In this document: positions 48,875-58,990 of the stretch, in pieces
Layout of the letters: every line of letters begins with the position of its first letter
How positions within the stretch are numbered: position 1 is the first letter of the stretch
Assembly (NCBI RefSeq): GCF_014356525.2
Contig: NC_052511.1
Location: forward strand, 15,299,942 to 15,363,941
Direction of reading: 5' to 3'
Origin: Nilaparvata lugens
Lineage: Eukaryota; Arthropoda; Insecta; Hemiptera; Delphacidae
DNA length: 64,000 nt
Notes under the pieces: generated by a model
What the model was told of the DNA's origin: nothing
What the model saw: the letters and a program-made list of their open reading frames with translations, nothing else
Databases searched by the model: none
Position numbers and translations under genes: made by a program

Positions 48875-50350
48875 GCATTTTCGTTTGTGCGTAAACTTCC
48901 GATGACGACGACAAGCATTTTTGACATTCATATTGTCCAAATTCCAAGTGTGTTAAAACAGCTGATCAAATAACTTTTAATTATTTGTTTTTATTATTAA
49001 AGAATCAAACATTTATAATAATATCAACATATTGCCATTTAAATATATAAAAGAGTATAAACTCAACCTCCCCCATTGAAACATGATTGAACACAATCTT
49101 TTAGGATATTTAGACAAATTTAAATCTATCCAATCTGAGATCCTCACCCTGTCGTGGTCGACGACGGCATTTACGCACAAACTAAACCTCAGCTTAAAGA
49201 GTACAAAGCATTTTTAATATTCAAAATAAGACTTTTTCCCAAAAACTTACTCAGTGCATTCCGAATTCTATGAATCAGTGACTAAGCTTCATCATCTATC
49301 TATCATATTATTGACGTTGGTCAATTAGATTGATTTGCATTTGATTAGAAATATCAGTTAATATGTCTTACAGATACAGTAGCCTAACGAGTAATATAAA
49401 TTGCGTTGAAAATTGTTTCGGGTTTAATAGGAATGTGATACGAGTAATAAGTCCATAGACCTACTACCACGGAGTAAAGACCACTTATTGGTTTCCTTAT
49501 TCCGTGCTACTTACTACTTATAAAAGAAAACCCCCTTTTATTCCAAGACAAGATATTCTACATATTCAAGAGAGCATCGTCAGGATTCTCAATTCTCTCC
49601 AAAATTGATACTTATACATTAAAGTCCAAATACCTTGTATTCACCAAATTTTCGAATTAAGTCATTGCATTCTCTATAAGAAATTCTCAGTATTTATTCC
49701 AGTCTTATTTGATCTATCTATTAAACATTTTATTCACGTAGGCCAGAACAATCCACAATTTCACCCGTAAAACAGGAGAGCAAATATATAAATTTGTTGG
49801 ACTAGAACTGAGTATGAGCCTCGTGCAGTCTACAGTCTACATCACAAATTACGTGCAGTAGTAATTTGTTGGAAATGACCAGACAATTCCTTTCCTACTC
49901 CTTGGCAGAATAAGTTCAGTCCACATTCTTCCTCTCTTTCTTCAAACAAAATTCCTGTTCTTCTTCCTCTTTCTTTATTCTGTCTTCTATTCTTTTCTTA
50001 TCTTCTCCCTACGAAAGAATAATTCGAAGCAATGTACAGAGAAAGTAATTGAAGTCGGAAGCTTTCTTGTCGGTTAAAATTAAAGTACAACTTCTCAGCT
50101 CCAACTCTGTTCTAGCAGCCATTTTTCAAGCAAGTAAACCGGACCAAAGTATTGCAGGCCTTGAGGCACCTTCACATGTACTTATTTTTCCGGACAGCTT
50201 CCACCCACATACCGTTGAAACCTGCACGTGAGAATTTACTGCGCCCTTTTGAAGACTGTATATCATTTTCAATGTCTGCACATAATTGTAAGATATAGGT
50301 TACCAGGCCATTGCTCATCTAATATAATGAGTTTCTTTACAAGACCAACT
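48875..50350. other. Noncoding stretch
   Basis: No gene is seen. The 49100-49200 part has a short CG-containing patch (CGTGGTCGACGACGGC) near a mirrored CGATGACGACGACAAGC at 48898-48914, and may be another eroded inverted-repeat element. The open frame 50049-50231 has no known domain. Confidence 0.35.
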
Positions 50351-50460
50351 AAGCTGCGTTTACACCAAAGTTATTAACAATAGAGCTATCATGTTGATGA
50401 TAGATGATTTATTTTTCCGTCCTTATAGATTATATTAGATTGAACGGAACTTGACAAATG
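50351..50460. mobile_element. MITE family 2, single arm
   Basis: AAGCTGCGTTTACACCAAAG then TTATTAACA, TCCGTCCTTATAGATT and TTAGATTGAACGGAACTTGA match, in order, one arm of the complete element at 55802-55988. The other arm is missing or too diverged to see. Confidence 0.65.
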
Positions 50461-50649
50461 TGTGATCTTAGGGTTGATAATTATCATGGTTTTCAAATCT
50501 CTCACTTTTCCTCAGCCACATTTTTCATTATCAATATTAGTTGTGGAGAGAAAATATGAGAATCAATTTGCAATTTCAGTTTTTCTTAATTGTACAAAAA
50601 TGTGTCCTCGGATAGTCACATTGCAACTTGAATCGAAGACATGATATTA

Positions 50650-50870
50650 AGAATTTCATCTCTCTACAATGAACACGAATCCAAATCTATCTCTTGATGA
50701 CTATAAAGCACGCTAATTATGATTTATTTCGTGTAATCTGAATTGGAGAAGACAATCAATTCAATAGAATTGATAGTACAATGTCACATTAAAAATGCGG
50801 ATTTTTCATCTTCCTACACTGATAACTCTCAATCAGAGATAGAAGCGTTTTCTGAATAGAATTTGATATA
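50650..50870 (+). repeat. Diverged duplicated segment, copy 1
   Basis: About 210 bases share ordered blocks with 51290-51490: ACAGTACAATGTCACATTAA-type, CTTCCTA-ACTGATAACT, and AATCAGAGATAGAAG then TTTTCTGAATAGAATT. Both copies are in the same orientation. Confidence 0.7.
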
Positions 50871-51289
50871 CCATAGGGAAAAGTGTCGAATATTAAATAA
50901 TTATGATTAAATGGAAACGCGATATAGATATAACTGAGAAATGCTTGAATTTACAAAAATTATATCTCACTACAAACTCTGTCATCACATCTCAGCCAAT
51001 CATGATATTATCATCAACAGGATGATCTTGGAATCCTCCTATACTATGCATTATTCATCATGCATCACATTATGTGATACATGATACAATTTTCCTTTGA
51101 AATTAAACTCCAAAAGATCTATAACTCTCGCCTCAATCGATGTGAATCCAAACATTGCCTGCCCCTCAGCCTATGCAAATAAAAGAATATTATTATGCAA
51201 ATGCATAGCAATAATTATGCAGATCACAACCAAAATGTATGCACAAGTCTTCGACTCACATTGTATCATCAGTACAGGATCTTGAATAT

Positions 51290-51490
51290 CATATTTGAGA
51301 ATACTTCACTTCTTGGACAAATATAATAAAACATGCTAATAATGACATATTCCATGTTATCTGAAATGATAAAGACCATTAATTTAATGGCATTGACAGT
51401 ACAATGTCACATTAAATTGTGGATTCTCCCTCTTCCTAAACTGATAACTACTAATCAGAGATAGAAGAATTTTCTGAATAGAATTAAATC
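51290..51490 (+). repeat. Diverged duplicated segment, copy 2
   Basis: This is the partner of 50650-50870, about 630 bases downstream. Identity is highest over GACAGTACAATGTCACATTA and AATCAGAGATAGAAG. No terminal repeats are evident, so a local duplication is more likely than transposition. Confidence 0.7.
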
Positions 51491-51533
51491 ATAGAGATTA
51501 CTTTAAGAATCATGACAAGCTTGATCGCCCCCT

Positions 51534-51660
51534 CCAAGAATTGTAAAATATTATGAAGATTTGTAATCATTACAGGAAGGGTTTATCTCTACATGTCCCA
51601 CCAAGAATGGATAAATATTATGAAGATCTGTCATCACTGCAGGAAGGTTCTATCACTACA
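51534..51660 (+). repeat. 67 bp tandem duplication
   Basis: Two adjacent units begin CCAAGAATTG (51534) and CCAAGAATGG (51601), and each includes AATATTATGAAGAT and ACAGGAAGG or GCAGGAAGG. About 85 per cent of positions agree by eye. Confidence 0.8.
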
Positions 51661-52644
51661 GGATAAAATTTGAGGTAGGAATAGAGATTTTTCCAGTGGA
51701 GGTACAGTATCGGTTGTGAAAAATCAGCAGCTCAAACCCGACAAATGCGAACTCCACAAACTTATTCCCAATTTGTGAGAATTGAGATGAATCGTTGTGC
51801 GTTCCCATGGGAGACGCTGCAAACATCTCAGCTTACCGTGGCGGAGAAATCTGGGAGGCAGTGGATGTGTGTCGGTGACGTGTTAGTAATTGGAGGAAGA
51901 ATGCTGAGATTCCGATAAAATTTGGCGCCAGAGCCAGAAGTCGGTCTGATTTCTCCTGGGTCAAGGATCAGTGTCCTATCAACATAGTGATACTATTCCA
52001 TTGACAATACTGGATAGAAATCTGACTTGAAAGCAGTTTTTCAAATATGTTGCATCTTTTATTCAGTAGATCATTCAGAGATTTTCTTGGCATTGTTCGA
52101 TAAGAAATCAAAATCTGACTTAATTGTACGTGAGATCCTATAACCTGTCAAGTCTACATTTGACTGTAACTGACTATACCAGCACCTCATATATTATACC
52201 TGCCTATACTTACTGCTTATAGGTAACTGTAAAGCTATTACCAGGACTTCCTATTTTCCTATGGGTAGTATAATAGAAGGTCCTGGTATGACCAAAGAAA
52301 AGAGAACATACTTCTTCACTCAGTTTCTACACCCCGTGCCATGTTTTTACAACATTAAGGGCCATTTACACTGTCAAAGCTTAATTTAATCAGCTGGTGA
52401 CAAACTCAAAGTGTAACTCATAACGAACAATTAGTCTTGATATTAATTCAATCCAGTTTAAATTTACTTTCAACTGTCACTGTGCAAACGGCTTTTCCTA
52501 GTATGCTTAATTCTCCGAATCAATTGATAGAAATTCAAATTAAAAGCTACTGATTAGATATTGAATTTAAGCAATACATTTTTACAGCTTAAAATAAATT
52601 GGAAGTTGCATATATTCAAATGCTAATTAATTAATAATTATTAT
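51661..52644. other. Noncoding stretch with a GC-richer patch
   Basis: Positions 51760-51960 are GC-richer than the surroundings, but no frame is open across them. A weak inverted-repeat element may lie at about 52360-52495, where GCCATTTACACTGTCA faces, in reverse, GCCGTTTGCACAGTGACA. Confidence 0.35.
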
Positions 52645-53040
52645 TGAACTAAATCTCAATTAAATGGTGTGAATCACCCCGAAGACTTCTGCTACTGCAA
52701 ATATTGATAATTATTGATAAATATGTGTAATTATTATTACGTAATAATTTTATATCCTGAATGCTTACCCTTACGTGTATAATTATTACGTAATAATAAT
52801 TACACATATAATTATTACGTAATTATAATTGCACGTAAGGGTAAGCATTCCTGACCGGCAATTGGGAGGTACTGGGTTCGATTCCCGGGCTGACAAATAA
52901 TTTTTGTTTATAGTAGCGCTCATCGAATTTCCATCTAGCTGTTTACCCTGTTGAAAATATTTGCAGTAGCAAAAGTCTTCGGGGTGATTTACAGCATTTA
53001 ATTGGGATTTTCGTTTAGTAATAATAATAATTATCAATAC
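52645..53040. mobile_element. tRNA-derived SINE plus an inverted, internally deleted copy
   Basis: The + strand SINE runs from about 52834. It has a head GTAAGGGTAAGCATTCCTGA, a perfect pol III B box GGTTCGATTCC (52875-52885) and a tail with TTTGCAGTAGC and TCTTCGGGGTGATTTACAGC. To its left, 52645-52778 is the reverse complement of the head and the tail but lacks the B box and body. Between them is an AT-rich palindromic spacer (ATTATTACGTAATAAT). The same SINE body occurs at 58150-58280. Confidence 0.8.
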
Positions 53041-55801
53041 ATTTTTACTGAAACTTGAAGATTTTATCAAATTGAAGAACCCTGATACTATGGTAGCCTT
53101 ATGACTATATTATAGTATAGCTCCTAGTATAGAGTATAGCGCTCTTGATTACATTGGAAAAACACTGTCCAAAATACTACTCAGAAATCAGCATTTGTGA
53201 TACTGCAGAGAAAATCTCTCCAATAAAAACTAAAATATTTTTGTTCCCTCGGTAGGAAAGCTCTCCATGCAATGACGTCACTCTTGATTGTCAATTAATA
53301 GTCCGATATACACTTATATACATTCTGTATATATTCTGTTGGATACAATGCTATCGAATCAAATACCTACCTGGTTGAACCGACAATTCAGTAATTGGAT
53401 GAAACGTACTCCAATCAGAAGTCAGCCTCTTTCATTTCCCTTTTGCCAGTACAGCTATCGACTTTTTGTTTTTTCCACTTTATTCCAGCAGATAACGACA
53501 ATTTAGTACTACAGCCACCAACTTATCGCTGTCTCTTTCCAGTAGCGCTTTCTGTCACTCTCAGTAGGAAAAAAGGTGTTCAATCCAATCAATATCCAAA
53601 CAGCGTTTTTTCACCATTACCGCGGTTCAACTCCAGCAGAAGAGTTTCCACTGCAGAGTTGAAAACTCGAGTATTTTTGAAAGATTCTCTTCCGTCAAAA
53701 AACTTCCACCAAGGATTTGAAATTATTTGTCTTTGATAGCATAAGAAAAATAATACTTGGTATAAATAAGAAGATAAATCTGAGTACCCTTTTAAATTAT
53801 TTCGTCACGACATGTTTTGGCTACTAATGCCATTTTCGTGACGAGATCATTTAAAAGGGTATATACTTAGATTTGTATATTACTTAGTAATAAATACTCA
53901 GATTTATATTTTCTATTTATTTTATAAGTAGCCCTTGAGAAAAAAGACAATAATACTTGGTATATTTTCCTATTTAGGCTACCTGATGCCTTTGCTACAA
54001 GTGGACACCTCTCACCATCTTATTCTAAATACTTCGATTATTAAAAATGCACTCTTCTAATATTCTTATTTGTATTATTGAAACTATACAACCATGTAAA
54101 ATAGAGTATCAGTTATTGATTTCCATGTCATCTGTTACTTTATTCACGATCACTCAATTATTTAATTGATTTAATGTTTTATCAGTATTGTTTCAAGTAA
54201 CATCACTTCAAGTAAAATCTATTGATTACTTAGACCCGTATGCAGATACTCGGAACACGGAGGAATGTCAGCTGCTCGTTTAAACCCATATGGAACCCAT
54301 TTTGCAACCATATCTACAAGTAAATGTGGTTTATTGTTAAACGTAGTGTTAGCATATGGCTCATAAAGACATCGCTTTAGTCCATGGTAGTATTGTCATT
54401 TTGTATTGTCAAGTTACACTTGGAAAGAACAACTTTAGATTACCGAATACAGTAGGTTTAATTGACGATTAATCTTGAATTTTCTATCTGAAATGCTATT
54501 TTAGCATACATTTTTACATTTTTGTTGTATAATTTACTAGATACTGATCAGTAGTCACTTGATAATAACAAGGAACAGCAACAGACGATGTCCAAATTCG
54601 TAGATGAAAAGTTAAATTCCGGGAATTCAAACCCGATAATATCAAACTTCATGAGAAGAGAATTCCACAAACTACAATCGAATGTATTACAATGAGAGTT
54701 TTCCTCATGGTAGCCTACAGTGTGCTATTACGATCTATTCTTTGCGTCAAAAATGCATCATTTTGATTATTGATAATTGGATGACATGGGATAGGATAGT
54801 TCCACGTTATAATGCAATTTAATGAGCTCAGGAAAGGTCATTCATCTTGCAAATAACTCCACGAAATTTCGTGATATTTAGTTCGTTGTTTTGTCAAAAA
54901 ATGGAAAAGGGTTCACATTTTCCTGTTAGTTATTTTATAAAAGGTTACGTATTTCATTATCCTCGTCCTTGACTCGTGGTGAATTTGAATTTATGAATGG
55001 TAATTTGGTAAAATTAATGCAATAGTATAGTTGATAAGGTAGGTACATATTCAAACGAATTGGTTACACGTGGATTTTCTATATCTGATGAGACCATCTC
55101 TCCACTAATTTGAAGTCATTTTATCAAAGAAAGAAATTGTGCTCGCTGTCAGAACCGATGCCAAGTTTTCCTACTTCATGATAATTAGCCTATATTTGGT
55201 AATTGATTTAATCACTGGTTTGTGAGGAAAACGATGAACGGAATACAATTTGTACAGCATTATTACTCTCCAGCTCATTCTACAACCAATCATAGAATTT
55301 TTCATTGAAGCTTTTGAATGAAATTATCTTGCATCCTTCGTAATGTATTTGGCCTTTGTAATTACAAAGCTCATCCTTCATCTCAATTGTTCCTAGAACA
55401 AAATTTTCTGGTACAATCAATTCCATATTTTTACAATAATTATTACCTATTTTTTATTTTCCCTTTGAATGAAAATGATATTTTTCATTATACTGGTAAG
55501 GTATTCACTTAAGGTACCTTGAGTGAACATCATTCATGAAGACGTTATTATAAAAAAACGTATTATACCAATTTCTCTCAAATCCCACATTCATGAAACG
55601 TCCAAATTTTCCACCCTGTGGCACCCTTCAAACAACCCCATAATTCTCAGTACCTATGAATAAACATATTAATCCAAGTACCCTTTTTAAAATTACTTAA
55701 TCACGACATGCTCCGGCTATATAATGCCATAAATAATGGCATACTTAGATTTATATATTTATTTAAATTAAAAAGTAGGCCTAAAGAAAAAAGGACAATT
55801 C
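53041..55801. other. Noncoding stretch with dispersed repeats
   Basis: No gene is supported. A repeat family with GAGTACCCTTTTAAATTATT, TCACGACATG and GGCTAC...AATGCCAT occurs at about 53784-53900 and, diverged, at 55675-55755. In the first copy the phrase TTCGTCACGA faces TCGTGACGA, forming a local inverted repeat. The 53395-53736 open frame is unassigned. Confidence 0.45.
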
Positions 55802-55988
55802 TAAAGCTGCGTTTATACCGAAGTTAGAATTTTTATTTTTCTATCCTTATAAATTCTATTAGATTAGACGGAACTTGATAAACACATATGTACATCATGT
55901 GCATGATAAGTTATGTTCAATCTAATCGAATCTATAAGGACGGAGAAAGAATCATTTTGTTAATAACTTTGGTGTAAACTAAGCTTTA
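55802..55988. mobile_element. MITE family 2, complete copy
   Basis: The left end TAAAGCTGCGTTTATACCGA faces the right end, which reads in reverse TAAAGCTTAGTTTACACCAA. The arms extend inward through TCCTTATAAATTC/GAATCTATAAGGA and the central CATATGTACATCATGTGCATG. The 187 bp element has no coding capacity. Confidence 0.85.
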
Positions 55989-56327
55989 GTATGAATTTCT
56001 ATCACATAAAACAGCCTCATATTGTTAATATGAACTTCAATCACATGAGAATCACTATTTTCATCAAAACTCATTTACTACTTTTAGCAACAACTTTAAA
56101 ATGCACTACTCTTAGCAACATCTAGATCAAGTAGCTCACAGAAACATTTTGTTAATAACTTTGGTGTAAACTAAGCTTTAGTATGAATTTCAATCACATA
56201 AAACCACCTCATATTATTAGTATGAACTTCAATCACATAAAAATCACTATTTTCATCAAAACTCACTACTTTTAGCAACAACTTTAAAATTCACTACTCT
56301 TAGCAACATCTATATCAAGTAGCTCAC
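55953..56327 (+). repeat. 192 bp tandem duplication that captured a MITE end
   Basis: Unit 1 (55953-56144) and unit 2 (56145-56327) both start CATTTTGTTAATAACTTTGG. They share TAGTATGAATTTC, ATCACTATTTTCATCAAAAC and ACTACTCTTAGCAACATCTA. The first 36 bases of each unit are the right end of the MITE at 55802-55988. Unit 2 therefore carries a MITE end with no MITE. The frame 56284-56502 on the - strand is not a known protein. Confidence 0.85.
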
Positions 56328-56534
56328 CAACAGACTGGACTTTGAAAGATTGCAATCCAATAATAGACTCAAACAGCAAGACTGAGCTGAGGATGTTTGC
56401 TGAGGATGTATAATATAAGTCGATTTCTGAAGATTGAAACGTCGCAGACACTACACAATTCGCTACATTTTTCACGTCCAAGTGGAGTAACATCGGGCGC
56501 AAGCATTTTCAATAACACTTCTTAGCTTTTCTGA

Positions 56535-56617
56535 GATTCACTTCAAACTGTCAGCATTGTTTGAATGGGGAGCATTGATATTATTTGTTAGGAATGCTGA
56601 CAGAGGAAGTGAATTTC
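56535..56617. mobile_element. Mini hairpin element, copy 1 (about 83 bp)
   Basis: CTGTCAGCATT near the left and AATGCTGACAG near the right are exact reverse complements, with GATTCACTTC and GAAGTGAATT outside them. The middle reads TGAATGGGGAGCATTGATAT. Related copies are at 58763-58840 and 58907-58990. Confidence 0.8.
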
Positions 56618-57129
56618 ACCAAAGCTGCTCAACCTCTCTCCCTCCCTTCACCCACCCCCTTCCAACTCATTCACTCCTCAACAATTTAGTATATCGACAG
56701 TTTACAGCCAGAGAGTATAGAATGTTACATTCTATACATCAGCAAGGCAATATGGAACGGAATTCACACGTGTTTGTGAAATTGCATATGAGTTCGATGT
56801 GACTTATTTTCAACTGGAAATAGAAAATTTATATTTTTATATTCCTCTAGAACTTCAGGAAGTGTGAGTAAGTTGCTCACTGGGAAGATTATTTCTGTTC
56901 TTGTTCATATATTTAAGTGTACTCGTTTGATGGCGCGTCATTCATGATTTTCAAATTTTTATTGTTTGATTTTGAAGATTTTGATTGATTGATGATTTTG
57001 TACCGTATTTTGAAAAAGAAATGACAGGTTATGAAATTATACACCAGACAAAGAAATTATAAAAAATTGGGAAATGAATAATCGAGGAAAGTAACAGAGA
57101 ATGGAAAATTTAATCTTTCATTGCACAAT

Positions 57130-57243
57130 CTATTTCGGACTATGTATAACCTTATCTAAATTAGGGAGAGGAATAGCACAAGGTTACCTTATTTTTTCTC
57201 TCCCTAACATTTTGATGATGTACTTATTGTATGAATAAATGAA
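57130..57243 (+). mobile_element. Non-LTR retroelement 3' tail, family C, copy 1
   Basis: GGACTATGTATAACCTTATC leads into a hairpin TTAGGGAGAG...CTCTCCCTAA (57161-57206). A tail TATTGTATGAATAAATGAAT follows. The layout (stem-loop, short spacer, AATAAA-like tail) matches the other LINE ends. Copy 2 is at 57892-58012 in the same orientation. Confidence 0.65.
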
Positions 57244-57286
57244 TGCAATATATGGACAGTGAAAAATCTATGAAATTTAATAAATG

Positions 57287-57706
57287 TATAATAATATTGA
57301 TTGTATTGGGAAGAGTTAATACGATGAAATAATAGCAATACAGTTGGAAAAAGTTTTCTATCAAAACAAGTTGGATAATTGTGCATACGAAAGTTATAAG
57401 TTATTAGCAATATTTGATCAGCATCAAGTTTTCTATCAAAACAAGTTGGATAATTGTGCATACGAAAGTTATAGGTTATTAGCAATATTTGATCAGCATC
57501 AAGTTTTCTATCAAAACAAGTTGGATAATTGTGCATACGAAAGTTATAAGTTATTAGCAATATTTGATCAGCATCAAATATTGCTAATAACTTATAACTT
57601 TCGTATGCACAATTATCCAACTTGTTTTGATAGAAAACTTTTTCCAACTGTATTGCTATTATTTCATCCTGTTAACTCTTCCCAATACAATCAATATTAT
57701 TATATA
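57287..57706. mobile_element. Foldback element with a 75 bp unit amplified in one arm
   Basis: The left arm opens TATAATAATATTGATTGTAT and the right arm mirrors it near 57640-57706. A 75 bp unit beginning GTTTTCTATCAAAACAAGTT is present three times in the left arm (57353, 57428, 57503) and once, inverted, in the right arm (57578-57641). Since 75 is a multiple of three, both strands show repetitive open frames (57204-57647 on - and 57344-57712 on +). They encode the same FYQNKLDNCAYESYKLLAIF-type unit and are probably not genes. Confidence 0.85.
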
Positions 57707-57891
57707 TTATGATACCTACAAATTTATCAGTTATATTTTATACATCATCAAATTAACGTTTGTGACAATAATGTGAAATATTTCTTCTATGTTTGGTTTT
57801 GAAGCATCTACATTTAAAAATTTACTTTGAAAAATAATTAAGGACTGAGAATTTTGTGAAGTGAACAACAACAAGACTTGACCTATTTAGG

Positions 57892-58012
57892 ACTATGTGT
57901 CACCTTATCTAAATCTGGGAGAGGAATAGCACATGGTTACCTTATTTTTTCTCTCTCTCTATCATTTTTAAGATGTAATTATTGTATCAATCAATAAAGA
58001 ATAAAGATGATG
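57892..58012 (+). mobile_element. Non-LTR retroelement 3' tail, family C, copy 2
   Basis: GGACTATGTGTCACCTTATC and GGGAGAGGAATAGCACATGG match copy 1. It ends ATCAATAAAGAATAAAGATG then ATG. The stem is weaker because CTCTCTCTC replaces CTCTCCC. Confidence 0.65.
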
Positions 58013-58027
58013 AAACGAATTGTAATT

Positions 58028-58440
58028 TTATTCATTAATTATCATTTGAACAAATGCAACTTCCAATATATTTCCATCTGTAGACTGACTGGCCGCTATG
58101 GCTTTGTATAAAATGAGCGCTGCTATCCAGAGGTTGTCAGTTTGGTGTAAGGATAAGCATTCCTGACCGGCAATTGGGAGGTACTGGGTTCGATTCCCGG
58201 GCTGACAAATAATTTTTGTATAGTAGCGTTCATCGAATTTCCATCTAGCTGTTTACCCTGTTGTCAATATTAGCAGTAGCGACACTTTATCTACTTCAAC
58301 ATTCTCAGAAATTAAATTTGAATTCAACTTATTTTAACCTTGATTTATCACACCATTTAATTGGGATTTCGTTTGATAATAATTATTCATTGATTAGCAT
58401 TTGAACAGATGTAACTTTCAATTTATTTCCATCTGTAGGA
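58028..58440 (+). mobile_element. tRNA-derived SINE flanked by about 57 bp direct repeats
   Basis: Between the direct repeats (58028-58084 and 58383-58440, both with CATTTGAACA and TTTCCATCTGTAG) lies a SINE with GTAAGGATAAGCATTCCTGA, the B box GGTTCGATTCC (58187-58197), the phrase TTTCCATCTAGCTGTTTACC, and a tail through CTACTTCAACATTCTCAGAA to CACCATTTAATTGGGATTTC. The A box region is imperfect. A 57 bp repeat is too long for a usual target-site duplication and is about 84 per cent alike by eye, so it may be part of a larger repeated unit. Confidence 0.75.
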
Positions 58441-58762
58441 TTGTAATTTTGATCAACAAAAATTTTTGAACGTGAATTGAAGAAAAAAAATGTTTCCATT
58501 CACATAAGCACATAGTTTCGGCCTACAGCAACAAAATTCAACAATATCATAGAGGCAGAAGTAATGAGTAATGAAGGAAAGACAATGAGAAGTAAAGGAC
58601 ACGAAATGGAAGCAAGATAGATTATAGTGAGAATGAGTCCTTTGTAGCAGTGTCAAGCTGCTTGCTCTGGTTTTGTCACAGTCAAATACTGATCCTGGAT
58701 CCTGGATTTCGCACATGCGAGGCGCACAGAGTGGATGGATGGAGCTGCTGCAACAGTGAGAG
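58441..58762. other. Noncoding stretch
   Basis: The - strand open frame 58453-58716 has no recognisable domain. I see no repeat structure here. Confidence 0.35.
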
Positions 58763-58840
58763 AGTCACTCTAAACTGTCAGCATAGGGTGAATGGAATGC
58801 ATTGATGTTATTCATAAGGAATGCTGCCAGTGAACCTCAC
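58763..58840. mobile_element. Mini hairpin element, copy 2
   Basis: It has AAACTGTCAGCAT, GAATGGAATGCATTGATGTT and GGAATGCTGCCAG in the same order as copy 1 at 56535-56617. GTCACTC and GAACCTCAC lie at the outer edges. One arm mismatch (TGCCAG for TGACAG) is present. Confidence 0.7.
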
Positions 58841-58906
58841 TAGGCTATCCACATACAGCAGACCTGGGCCCTGCGGAAGCAGTTGGTTGGAGGGGGGAAC
58901 TGTAGT

Positions 58907-58990
58907 GGAATTCATTACAAACTGTCAGTATTCCTTGTAAATATCATCAATGCTCCCCATTCGACTGACGCTGACAGTTTGTGGTGTATC
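58907..58990. mobile_element. Mini hairpin element, copy 3, opposite orientation
   Basis: The element reads ACAAACTGTCAGTATTCC, then ATCATCAATGCTCCCCATTC, then GCTGACAGTTTGTGG. It is the reverse of copies 1 and 2: the AATGCTCCCCATTC segment is the complement of GAATGGGGAGCATT in copy 1. Confidence 0.75.

Noticed and set aside
53395..53736. 113-codon open frame on the + strand
   Set aside because: No motif or family recognised, no codon bias, neighbouring DNA is repeat-rich.
57204..57712. Open frames on both strands with three peptide repeats
   Set aside because: Explained by the 75 bp unit repeat and mirror arms of a foldback element; both strands encode the same peptide, which is not expected of a gene.
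52834..58290. tRNA genes suggested by GGTTCGATTCC at 52875 and 58187
   Set aside because: No acceptor stem or cloverleaf can be closed and both copies continue into the same non-tRNA body, so they are tRNA-derived SINEs.
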